Source: Bostrychus sinensis
Taxonomy: Eukaryota > Chordata > Actinopteri > Gobiiformes > Eleotridae
Direction of reading: 5' to 3'
DNA length: 64,000 bases
Assembly (NCBI GenBank): GCA_020698575.1
Contig: CM036250.1
Location: 24,564,000-24,627,999, forward strand
Under the pieces are notes generated by a model. That model had not been told where the DNA came from, did not search any database, and saw only the letters and a list, made by a program, of their open reading frames with translations. Made by a program: the position numbers and the translations under genes. Below are positions 41,301 through 46,022 of this stretch, in pieces (position 1 is the first letter of the stretch; every line of letters starts with the position of its first letter).

Positions 41301-42647
41301 AATACAGAAACGTAAGAATAGAGTCAAAATGAACAACTGACAGTCATATGACTAATAGGTTAAAGTATAGTAAATAGGGCTGTGGTTGGGTTAACTTAGC
41401 AGTGTCTTACGTGAGTCATATGGACTGCGATTAGCATGTGCTTCACGTGAATAGAAGGGAACTGACCTACACGCTAATGTGTGTCGCCTTTACAAAATAG
41501 GCTACAGTATGTACCGTAAAGCCACATTTAGTTCCTGTGTGTTTCAGCACCACGGACAGCTCCAGGTAACTCCGCGCCGCAGGCTGCAGAGGCTGCGCCG
41601 ATTTGTTGCCTTTGTAAAACGCACTACCTCTTTCCGCTGCCTCCACAATCTATCTGCGCTCAGATCGCTCATGTGAGGGACGGAAACGATAAAAATATTA
41701 CATTCACTGCGCGTTATGTTATGTAGAACGTTGTTATCGCCCCTGCGCCTGCCCTCTTTAGAAAACAATCATAACAAATATATTCCCCCAAATAAAGTGT
41801 ATGTGTGGGTGTGCGTATGGGGGAGTATCATGTGTCAGAGAGCACGAGTATCTCTGTAACTACCAAAGCAGTGGCCATGAGTCATTCCCCTAATGGCAGC
41901 CCTCTATAGTATGGGCAAAATGCTTAAGACACTTGTGCTGCGTCTGTGGCACATACCTTACACAGATATGTGTTGGCTGCATTATATTTTCTCACGTAAT
42001 ATTTACTGCTAAAAGTACAGGTCTATCAACTGAACTGATGTTAAATAAAGATTTTGTCGTTTGATTGTGGACATACGATATGCGATGTGTTGTTAACAGA
42101 ACCACTGCAACTGCAGTACTTTCCATCTACAGGTACCCCTGCTTTACTCAAGCAGCCTACACCTGTTGGAGGGACGCAGTCACGATGCCCCCTTGTGGCT
42201 TCAATATGAATTGCTTTTTTTCCTTTTCTCCCTTGCTCACATTCTCGATATTGAAGAAAAACATAAACGGCGTACCACACTGACGCATTTCTTTAAAAAG
42301 CACAAATCATAGAGCCTGCGTTAAAGCTGCGTTTGCGGTTAATATAGGCCTATAGGCACTACAGCCACAGCATCTCAAAGGTGATAGCTTGAAGACAGTA
42401 TCATCCCACGCAATTTCCCTCTATGCAGCGTTTCTCACCCCTCACAGTATATGTTTCCTAGTAGCCATAATAAAGAAATGGGTGCTAACTGTGTATCTAA
42501 ATGCGGGCTGTAGACACAATGTGGGTGTTTTATGCGTAAAAATGCAATGGCAGTTGTATTTTGAGAAAAAAAATTAAAGACCATCGAGGAAAATGATGCA
42601 ATTAACTCACCAACTCCGATTTTTTCCTCCTCTGTAGGTATCCACAT
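80..42647 (-). CDS. dock3: dock3, dedicator of cytokinesis 3 (5' two thirds; continues off the left edge)
   Basis: Encodes a DOCK-B family guanine nucleotide exchange factor that activates Rac in neurons. Coding exons in transcript order: 42647-42611, 34041-33958, 33839-33799, 31374-31319, 29616-29520, 27390-27242, 26278-26194, 24789-24748, 24413-24259, 23848-23767, 23334-23274, 23201-23054, 22159-22071, 21366-21241, 12673-12549, 12444-12282, 10222-10116, 9255-9084, 8818-8721, 8458-8375, 7182-7082, 7004-6923, 5950-5780, 4878-4686, 4015-3888, 3738-3592, 3012-2914, 2827-2733, 2548-2473, 1484-1384, 1290-1232, 988-840, 165-80. They sum to 3488 nt with every phase matching, about 1162 residues and no stop. 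The protein starts MWIPTEEEKIGV. The SH3 domain is about residues 9-70 and the DHR-1/C2 domain about 420-600. Stretches such as LGLDLVPRKDFEMVD and GPFLGVTLVPQ fit DOCK3 better than DOCK4, and dcaf1 linkage agrees. The last visible exon ends in phase 2. The catalytic DHR-2 and the proline-rich tail are not in the window. Confidence 0.95.
1485..2472. repeat. dock3 intron filled by a fish dispersed repeat with an internal (ACT)n tract
   Basis: Almost the whole intron between exons 2548-2473 and 1484-1384 is repetitive. It opens near 1564 with GGTGGAAGAAGTACTGA, contains degenerate trinucleotide blocks of the ACT/AGT type with the purest run at 2180-2219, and closes near 2440 with CAGTTACTTTCCATGCC. 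Related GTGGAAGAAGTA starts followed by ACT-rich DNA occur at 26957-27150 and 31399-31620, suggesting a family that regularly carries the trinucleotide tract. No coding potential is visible. Confidence 0.6.
3085..3539 (+). mobile_element. hAT-like non-autonomous element with a short CTGGTTTAGTC array, interrupted by a SINE-like repeat
   Basis: The left end GAGTGGTTCTCAATCTGTG resembles the CAGTGGTTCTC ends of hAT elements. The right end AGAATCACTG at 3530-3539 gives the complementary CAGTGATTCT. Between them lie a short array of GGTTTAGTCCAG-type units (3370-3440) and the conserved terminal block with TTAAAGATGGCACTTG. A separate fish repeat starting AAGGCAAGGCAAGGCAGG (3122-3300) is inserted in it. 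The same right-hand block recurs at 35345-35413. Confidence 0.55.
3122..3300 (+). repeat. SINE-like dispersed fish repeat
   Basis: It starts with AAGGCAAGGCAAGG and continues with TTTATTTGTATAGCACAATT and CAATTCAAAGTGCTTTACAG, followed by an A-rich tail. I recognise this as a very common fish interspersed repeat. A related 3' segment (GCAGATAAAAGACCTTCAGT) occurs at 15770-15790 in the 15640-15930 repeat. Confidence 0.6.
5250..5600. repeat. Palindromic AT-rich MITE fragment followed by a retroelement tail fragment
   Basis: Positions 5250-5400 carry AAATTAGAATATCATGGAAA and ATTTCAGTAGTTCAATAT, the end of a palindromic family found many times in the window. Positions 5440-5595 carry GATGCCCTTCCTGACGCAAT and GGCCTGGGACTGGCACAGAG. 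The latter is a common fish retroelement tail, also seen in pieces at 8890-9050, 26566-26640, 32755-32870 (reverse) and 49930-50010. Confidence 0.6.
5995..6480 (+). repeat. Array of ACTAAACCAGG-type units next to a CAGTGGTTCT end
   Basis: A CAGTGGTTCT end at 5995 is followed by a run of degenerate 10-12 bp units (CTAAACCAGGA, CTAAACCAGGT, CTAAACCACAA) from about 6075 to 6240, with a few more units near 6380-6435. The unit is the reverse complement of the array at 34.6-35.3 kb. No clean right-hand end or target duplication was found. Confidence 0.6.
6719..6830 (-). repeat. tRNA-derived SINE head (reverse orientation)
   Basis: Read on the minus strand, this holds a tRNA-like promoter: GGGAGAGTGGTTAGCGCTCC (box A region), CCTCTCACCCAGAAG, and GTTGTGAGTTTGATCCCAGG (box B region). 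It lies in an intron of dock3 and shows no mature tRNA 3' end, so it is a SINE and not a tRNA gene. Confidence 0.6.
7303..8218. mobile_element. 916-bp hAT-like non-autonomous element with inverted ends and 8-bp target duplication
   Basis: The left end TAGGGATGAGAATTGATAAG and the right end TTCTCAATACCCATCCCTA are imperfect inverted repeats. The flanks GTGTTGTC (7295-7302) and GTGTTGTT (8219-8226) match at 7 of 8 positions, as expected for a hAT insertion. The interior at 7780-8130 is clearly more GC-rich than the surrounding intron. No long open frame is present, so it would need a transposase from elsewhere. It sits in the dock3 intron between exons 8458-8375 and 7182-7082. Confidence 0.75.
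9846..10028 (+). repeat. tRNA-derived SINE-like repeat
   Basis: It contains CAGGAGGTAGAGTAGGTTGT (box A-like) and GTTGTGGGTTCAATCTCTGC (box B-like), then a C run and a tRNA-unrelated body with ACTGCCACTGCGTCTTTGAG. It lies in a dock3 intron between exons 10222-10116 and 9255-9084. Confidence 0.55.
11221..12208. mobile_element. About 990-bp element with inverted GAGATCTCG-rich ends
   Basis: The left end GGGGTGTGACAAGATAC runs into CTCACGAGACGAGAC. The right end reads GAGATCTCGTGGCACGAGAT, then CTCGTTATACCTT. The two are imperfect inverted repeats. Flanking AATAGCTA (11213-11220) and AATAACTA (12209-12216) match at 7 of 8 positions, a possible target duplication. There is no long reading frame. 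It occupies about half of the dock3 intron between exons 12444-12282 and 10222-10116. Confidence 0.55.
14012..15017 (+). pseudogene. Unrecognised single-exon gene or retrocopy, antisense in a dock3 intron, apparently frameshifted
   Basis: I do not recognise this gene. A plus-strand frame of about 320 codons runs to TGA at 15015-15017 inside the 8.6 kb dock3 intron. The frame itself has no upstream ATG. An ATG at 14012 begins MGQIISVIWKAFVE and then hits TGA at 14054; ignoring the single T at 14054 joins that start to the long frame. The N-terminal 65 residues are a charged, probable coiled coil (KEQEWLEKEKAYQERERQRQ). The rest is acidic and low complexity, with a basic patch KGRKGQLRW. Two segments are related, PADEEEVKV near frame residue 79 and PADEEVIQV near 278, so it has an internal duplication. 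AATAAA-type signals occur at 15200-15230. MGQ at the start would suit N-myristoylation. It could be a decayed lineage-specific gene, a retrocopy, or a live gene with an assembly error. Confidence 0.45.
15640..15930. repeat. Dispersed fish repeat with poly-A tract
   Basis: It includes TTAAGTGCTTTATG, a 19-A run at 15653-15671, GCAGATAAAAGACCTTCAGT and CAGAGGCCTGTCTCACATTC. It shares its middle with the repeat at 3122-3300 and looks like a longer copy of that family. Confidence 0.5.
16019..16554. mobile_element. 536-bp hAT-like element with a perfect 8-bp target duplication
   Basis: It begins CAGTGGTGGAATGTAATGAA and ends TTGTTTAGGCACTG, and is rich in AAGTAC/GTACTT motifs. It is flanked by identical GTACTGTG at 16011-16018 and 16555-16562. 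The start matches a hAT-derived non-autonomous family common in fish. Perfect duplications suggest a fairly recent insertion. No transposase frame is present. It sits in the same dock3 intron as the antisense frame at 14-15 kb. Confidence 0.8.
17082..17135 (+). repeat. (ATT)n microsatellite
   Basis: About 18 uninterrupted ATT units within a dock3 intron, immediately followed by ATCATCAAG. Further AGT/GTA-rich trinucleotide DNA follows at 17160-17215 and 17525-17570. Confidence 0.95.
17240..17640. mobile_element. Palindromic AT-rich MITE copy
   Basis: The arms are built on TTTCAGTAGTTTAGTTCAAA, then TATTTCAAGCTTGTATTTGC and TTTAATTGTGATGATTATGG on one side. On the other side the family runs in reverse as AAATATTTCACTCTGTGTG and GAACTACTGAAATAAATC. 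Very similar palindromes lie at 20200-20450, 23370-23700, 27990-28330, 32280-32640, 48700-48970 and 58780-59090. I suspect a Tc1/mariner-type MITE but cannot confirm the superfamily. Confidence 0.65.
18738..18990 (-). mobile_element. Non-LTR retrotransposon 3' tail (reverse orientation)
   Basis: TTTTGGCTGTTCCCTTCAGG and GGTCAGCACAGTGAATCAGC are the reverse complement of the family's 3' end, which on the other strand reads GACCCCTAAAAG followed by AAAGCCAAAAGG (30956-30982). It is a 5'-truncated copy with no usable reading frame. Confidence 0.65.
20200..20450. mobile_element. Palindromic AT-rich MITE copy
   Basis: Contains TTTCAGTAGTTCAGTTTTAA and ATTTTAATTGTGATAATTAT of the family described at 17240-17640. 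It lies in a dock3 intron. Confidence 0.6.
23370..23700. mobile_element. Palindromic AT-rich MITE copy with both arms
   Basis: The left arm TTTCAAGCATTTATTTATTT continues into TTAATTGTGATTATTATG. The right arm reads ATCATCATAATTAAAATAAA, then TGCTTGAAATATATCAC. The two arms pair almost perfectly around a short centre near 23550. The copy lies in the dock3 intron between exons 23848-23767 and 23334-23274. Confidence 0.7.
24003..24185 (-). repeat. tRNA-derived SINE (reverse orientation)
   Basis: On the minus strand it reads GGGTTTTGTGGCTCAATGGA, then AAGAGCATTTACCCCTGAAC. The same head is at 28697-28740 in forward orientation, so two copies of one family flank neighbouring dock3 exons in opposite orientation. 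Confidence 0.6.
24748..24789 (-). other. dock3: dock3 42-nt microexon
   Basis: A phase-0 exon of 14 codons (HVSSRHCGQQSTNQ) lies between an acceptor ending TTTTGTAG and a donor GTAAAC. It joins ...SELYKM from exon 26278-26194 to GDSTRQRHGD in exon 24413-24259. The equivalent segment of mammalian DOCK3 (recalled as HLSSRQSVQQSTSQ) has the same length. Being a multiple of three in both length and phase, it could be skipped without changing frame. Confidence 0.85.
27990..28330. mobile_element. Palindromic AT-rich MITE copy
   Basis: It runs from GATGCATATCAATACATAAG to ATGATATTCTAATTTATTGA, which are inverted repeats of each other. Arms include ATATTTCAAGCATTTATTTC. It is one of the more complete copies of the family in this window. 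Confidence 0.65.
28380..28560 (+). repeat. tRNA-derived SINE
   Basis: It starts with GGCAGTAGCTCAGTAGATAG (box A region), then CCACTAACCTGAAGG and CAGCGGTTTGAGCCCTGC (box B region), followed by an unrelated body. The tRNA-like part lacks a proper acceptor stem, which argues against a tRNA gene. Confidence 0.6.
28690..28860 (+). repeat. tRNA-derived SINE (second family)
   Basis: Contains GGTTTTGTGGTTCAATGGAA, then TTTACCCCTTAACTAGAAAA and GAGTCCAAGTTCGGGCAC (box B-like). It is the forward counterpart of the copy at 24003-24185. Confidence 0.6.
29990..30122 (-). mobile_element. Short hAT-like end with remnant of the CTAAACCAGGA array (reverse orientation)
   Basis: It ends GTGTGAGAACCACTG at 30108-30122, the inverse of the CAGTGGTTCTC end. 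The GAATACCACTAGAGGAACC block corresponds to the GGTACCACTGGTGGTAC block of the 34540 copy. Only one CTAAACCAGGA unit remains near 29999. Confidence 0.5.
30535..30985 (+). mobile_element. Non-LTR retrotransposon reverse-transcriptase C-terminal tail and 3' end
   Basis: A plus-strand frame at 30600-30809 reads AELEVAELKILRTSLGVMA, DRIRNEYIRGTGHVRCFG and ARLRWFGHGQRG. This is the C-terminal tail typical of fish LINE reverse transcriptases, probably RTE-like. Frame breaks follow, and the copy ends with GACCCCTAAAAG. Truncated relatives are at 18738-18990 (reverse), 43930-44175 and 63715-64000. It is a dead fragment. Confidence 0.75.
31890..32200. other. Unexplained non-coding stretch in a dock3 intron
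   Basis: This moderately GC-rich segment (GGAACCGGCCGTAGTGAGCA and GGGGGCGATCCAGTGTGGGC) stands out from its AT-rich surroundings in the first 2.5 kb upstream of exon 31374-31319. I see no reading frame, tRNA or recognised repeat in it. It could be part of an unrecognised dispersed element. Confidence 0.3.
32285..32640. mobile_element. Palindromic AT-rich MITE copy expanded by an (AT)n tract
   Basis: The family sequence (TTAATAAATGAGAAT at the left, AATGAATGCTTGAAATG at the right) is interrupted by about 43 AT dinucleotides at 32310-32395. The AT run appears to have grown inside the palindrome arm. Confidence 0.6.
32310..32395. repeat. (AT)n microsatellite
   Basis: About 43 uninterrupted AT units. 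It is self-complementary, so it can form a hairpin and is prone to length error in assembly. Confidence 0.97.
34540..35413 (+). mobile_element. hAT-like non-autonomous element containing a long CTGGTTTAGTC minisatellite
   Basis: The left end CAGTGGTTCCCAAACTGC starts at 34540, followed by GGTACCACTGGTGGTACGC. The right end AAGAAGAATCACTG finishes at 35413. Flanking GTCTGTAG (34532-34539) and ATCTATAG (35414-35421) match at 6 of 8 positions. From about 34640 to 35330 the interior consists of dozens of degenerate 10-12 bp units such as CTGGTTTAGTC, CTGGTTTAGAC and ATGGTTTAGTC. No open frame is present. It lies in dock3 intron 1. Confidence 0.7.
35802..36312 (+). repeat. Higher-order repeat: three copies of a 205-250 bp unit containing CTAAACCAGGA subrepeats
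   Basis: A block of about 50 bp (GGATCCGAGC, then AAGCTTATGGACATAGCCTG) starts at 35804. It recurs at 36009 (CATCTGAGC, AACTTATGGATATAGCCTG) and at 36261 (GATCTGAGC, AGTTTATGGAAGCAACCTG). Between blocks lie CTAAACCAGGA-type units and a second shared block, GGACTAGCTTATTGTTAGTC at 35968 and GGACTAGCTTACTGTTAGCC at 36221. A T run at 36129-36150 lengthens the second spacing. Confidence 0.75.
38760..38816 (-). mobile_element. Isolated hAT-like end
   Basis: Read on the minus strand it gives CCCAGTGGTTTTCAAAATG, then CCACTGGTGGTATGTTG, the same terminal block as the element at 34540. No array or opposite end is visible directly beside it; the CTAAACCAGGA arrays begin about 340 bp to the right. Confidence 0.45.
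39155..40085 (+). repeat. Minisatellite of CTAAACCAGGA-type units (two blocks)
   Basis: Block one (about 39160-39750) has more than forty degenerate units, mainly CTAAACCAGGA, CTAAACCAGGT and GAAAACCAGGA. Block two (about 39920-40085) has about a dozen. The 170 bp between them is unique-looking AT-rich DNA. Orientation is opposite to that in the 34540-35413 element. The whole lies in dock3 intron 1. Confidence 0.85.
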
Positions 42648-43190
42648 ATTTGGTTATTTTTCTTCGGCTAGTACGAGCCTCATTATGTTGTTATCGTGAG
42701 ATGATGCTGCTAAAATACGAACCGAAGGCTAAACTCGCCTTTCTCCTCGCACGGCAGCTACATTCTCAAGTGGAGGCAGTATCTTGGGTTTTTGTTTTTT
42801 TTCTGGGTTTTTTGGTAGTAAAAAGGGAGGAAGCTGCCGCCAAAGCCTCAATATCTCCGCTCTATTATGTCCCCGGCGTGTCTCAGGCTGATGCAGTGTC
42901 CGTGTCCACCTAATGTAGCGCTCACCCAAACACGTTTACGTAGGCACGCACGCTCGCTAGTGATCACAAAAGCTGTCAGTATTACAAGAAATGCGAAAAA
43001 CGAAGTACATCTTCATTCTTGTTGATCAGACTTCCTTTTCCTTTTTGTTCCCCTCTTGTAGTTATTGTCTCTCAAGTCCGACTGGTTTACAAAAGGTGGT
43101 CCATTTTGGGAAAAGAGGCGATTTCAGTCAGCTAATTAGCGGCTAATGTACTGTACGCGGTACTGTAACACGGTGTCCGGCGATTATAAA
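42648..43190 (-). promoter_or_regulatory. dock3: dock3 5' untranslated and promoter region (boundaries unresolved)
   Basis: The DNA upstream of the dock3 start codon, read leftwards, is richer in CpG than the introns (for example GCACGCACGCTCGC at 42943-42956 and GTACGCGGTACTG at 43153-43165). I see no clear TATA box, and the transcription start cannot be placed from sequence. Known DOCK3 transcripts begin not far upstream of this first coding exon. Confidence 0.4.
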
Positions 43191-43929
43191 TGTCGAGCTT
43201 CTGCAAGGAAACGTTGGAGAAACTACTATATAGCATAAGCTGCGCCATCTTCACGTTTATCACATGGCTGGTTTTGTCAACACTGATGTGTCAGGCTTCT
43301 CTCTCTCCCTCTCCTCATGCTCTCTGCATGGTACTGGCATCCATCACTAACATACTGGATGTTGTCGCTGTAGGACGCGGGATGCAGCCCGGCAGTCTGT
43401 TTTTGATTGACTGTGTTGCTTTGGGGGCGTTGGTCATAAAGTAGCTCTGTTAGTGATCAGGTCAGGACCATGTGGGGAACACCTCCTGTGAGTCATGTCA
43501 ATAAGTCACAGAACTGCATTTGGTGCTTCATCTGCAGTCATGATCCTATTGATGAGAGATGGACAATCTTAACAATTTCCCCTTTGAATAATAAACATGT
43601 GAGTCCATGTAGGGCACTATACCACCCAGAGCCACAAGCTGATTTAGACTTGTCATTGACTTAACTTTAATGCTACAATGAAGATGTCATTTTACTCAGC
43701 AGTGACTTATACTTAATCATCACTCCTACTGCTACTTACTAAGCCACAGAGCAGAGGTGTGGACAGGACTTACAGTACAATTTGTCCCATAGTCACATTT
43801 AACAGGATGATCCCACTAAGGTTGAGAAAATCTTTATGCAGATTACTTTGTTTTTAAATGGGCCAAGATGAAAGTAGAAAATAACCATCTATTCATTGTC
43901 TTGTATACACATTTGCTATTGTCTATCAG

Positions 43930-44175
43930 CAAAAATGAAAGGTGTGCAAAACAGTGGTGAGACCAGCAATGTTGTGTGGTTTAGAGACAGTGGCACTGAG
44001 GAAAAGACAGGAGGCAGAGCTGGAGGTAGCAGAGCTGAAGACGTTTTGGAGCTAAAGCTAGACTGAGATGGTTTGGACATGGACAGAAGAGGGATAGTGA
44101 ACATATTATGGTCAGAAGGATGTAGTGAAAGAGGACATGAAGTTAGTTGGTGTGAGCAAAGAGGATGCAGAGTGC
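43930..44175 (+). mobile_element. Truncated non-LTR retrotransposon tail in the dock3-dcaf1 intergenic region
   Basis: ACTGAGGAAAAGACAGGAGG, then GCAGAGCTGGAGGTAGCAGA, align with 30597-30645. The copy has internal deletions, jumping from GAAGACGTTTTGGAG to TAGACTGAGATGGTTTGG. The rest of 43445-46022 is AT-rich with no gene that I can support. Confidence 0.65.
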
Positions 44176-44917
44176 CATGTGGTCTTTCCAGCCTTTTTAG
44201 TGAAATTTTGTTATCTTGTATTATGCAATGGACAAGGAAAAAACAGTGATTTGGTGAGTGTTTAGTGTATTTGATGTAGTGTGGGAGGGAGGGCAGTGTT
44301 CAGCAGGGTAGTTTCTCTCCATCATAGCAGCACTGTGACTGACTCCCATCTGTCTATTACTTCAAGTGGAACATTGTGGGCGTTTTTCCAATCACATGCA
44401 TAAAGCTAGAAGGGTATAAAGCATGTAAAGTGTCAATATGGACCCCGTGTAGCTAAACCTAAAAACAAAAACATGTCTAGTAATTTGTGACAACAAAACA
44501 GCTGCCAAAATGCTACTGCTAAAATACTATTAGCACACTACCATTTTTTTCTGATACCATTTTGATTTTAACAGCGGCTACATTTGGACGTTACTTTGTT
44601 GCTGCAGCAGGGAAAGGATGAGACATAGAGAGCTGCTATCTGTTTGGACACACTCAATGGCAGCAGACAAAAGGAGCTAGAAGAGGAGGTGATAAGAACC
44701 AAGTCCTACCAACTCATCAATCAGCTGCTCTCACACACAAAACTATCCCTTTTTTACCACTGCTCGGATAACGCAGTGTACTGTGTAATCTATGTTTCGA
44801 GATGCACAATGTTGAGCATCATTATTACAACCTCCATAAGACTGAAAGCTAATTACCTCTGTTAAAATAGCTTTTCTAAAGTTTGCAGTGTAAATATGCA
44901 CAAAAACAATTTGAAGG

Positions 44918-46022
44918 TTTATTTATAGTAAAAATACTTTAGATACATACAAGCTGTACATAAGTAGTCTCAAGAAACTTAACATACAATTCTCCTTTAG
45001 GTAAAGAAATAAGTAAAATATTTAGATCAAGGCAAAATCCATTATAAGAGAAAAATAATGAAATGTATGTAAGGCTTTTCAGCATCTCTTTTTATATTTT
45101 TTATATTTAGGGAAACTACAAAGTTATTGTTCCTTTTTTTGTCAAATCCCCTTTTCCAGATTTAGACAACATGGTTTATGATAGGATACCAGTCATCTAA
45201 CAAAACCAACTGAATGGTACTGTATATTGTTTGTATACTAAAATAAAATAAAAATTTAATTGCATGGCTGGATTTGCAGTGTAAGGAATAAACAATACAG
45301 AAATCAGTCACTCACTTTATGTATTATGGGGTGTACAAGAGCACAATGGTGCTCAAAGCCTTTTGATATTGTATTATATACAGTCAGAGGGAGCAGGTGC
45401 ATACACTGTTTCATTACAGTGTCCGCAGTAGTTAAGGTTTCTCCAGAAATTCAGACTGACCACGCAAGCTCTCTATGTACAAAAATGAAATGATAGTAAA
45501 AGATGGTATTACTCTGAGTGGCGTTTAAATCAACAGTTTGTAGTGGCACAGAATCATTAGGTAGGTTTGAGTCACATTAGCTGCCTCTTTCAATAGTTCA
45601 CTATTATTTGGTAATTTTTCAAACTGTACAAATTCTAGAGAACCATATCCATTGCCAAACAAATGCAAATCCACATCCATTCATGGAATTACTAATTTGT
45701 GACCAAAGTATTGAAGGAAAAAGGCAGAGGATGTAATTAAACATAGGTAATAAAACAATACCTGGCTGCACCACTAGCCACTCAAGTGGATTTATAAAAC
45801 TATTGTATATACAATCAGGTTTGGCCCATAAGGGAAAAGTTTGTTGTGTGCAACATTGTGTGGTCTGTATTTCTTGAGTGTGCACATACATGTCTGATTT
45901 GGAAATAGCTCTGGGTCTTTCCTGAAAATTCTGCTGATTTTACCCATTTTTCTCAAGCTCAAACTGTCCATGATGCAGAGATCGGGACTCGTGTCGTGAG
46001 GTTCTTCAGCCCCAGACTCTCC
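44918..46022 (-). other. dcaf1: Probable dcaf1 3' untranslated region
   Basis: The DNA following the dcaf1 stop codon (46025-46023) on the minus strand has no long frame or recognised repeat. A minus-strand AATAAA lies at 44923-44918, about 1.1 kb after the stop, and is a candidate polyadenylation signal. The true 3' end is unknown and nearer signals may be used. Confidence 0.3.

Larger units (their letters stand above)
33799..42647 (-). other. dock3: dock3 SH3-domain exons 1-3, with an 8.6 kb first coding intron
   Basis: Coding exon 1 (42647-42611) gives only 12 codons and ends in G before GTGAGT. Exon 2 (34041-33958) begins after TTCTTCACAG and encodes the SH3 core with LVLEIGETVQILEK. Exon 3 (33839-33799) gives WYRGFSTKKPSIK. 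Exon 4 (31374-31319) completes the fold with IFPASYIHL. In DOCK proteins this SH3 binds ELMO and contributes to autoinhibition. The residues between the initial V and the EIGETV motif (TCNFRSSICQAL) differ from the usual mammalian version, but length and spacing are kept. The intron 34042-42610 holds mainly repeats and no further exon that I can support. Confidence 0.9.

Noticed and set aside
41479..41768. GC-rich patch with frames on both strands in dock3 intron 1, as an alternative first exon
   Set aside because: No start or donor pairs with the phase of exon 2, and the translation resembles no DOCK isoform known to me. It remains possible as a non-coding or CpG-containing element.
80..42647. 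Assignment of the DOCK gene as dock4
   Set aside because: Several segments (DFEMVDPDQISVSELYKM, HLHLRQQRELLICSGILGSI, GPFLGVTLVPQ) fit DOCK3 better, and the dcaf1 neighbour supports dock3.
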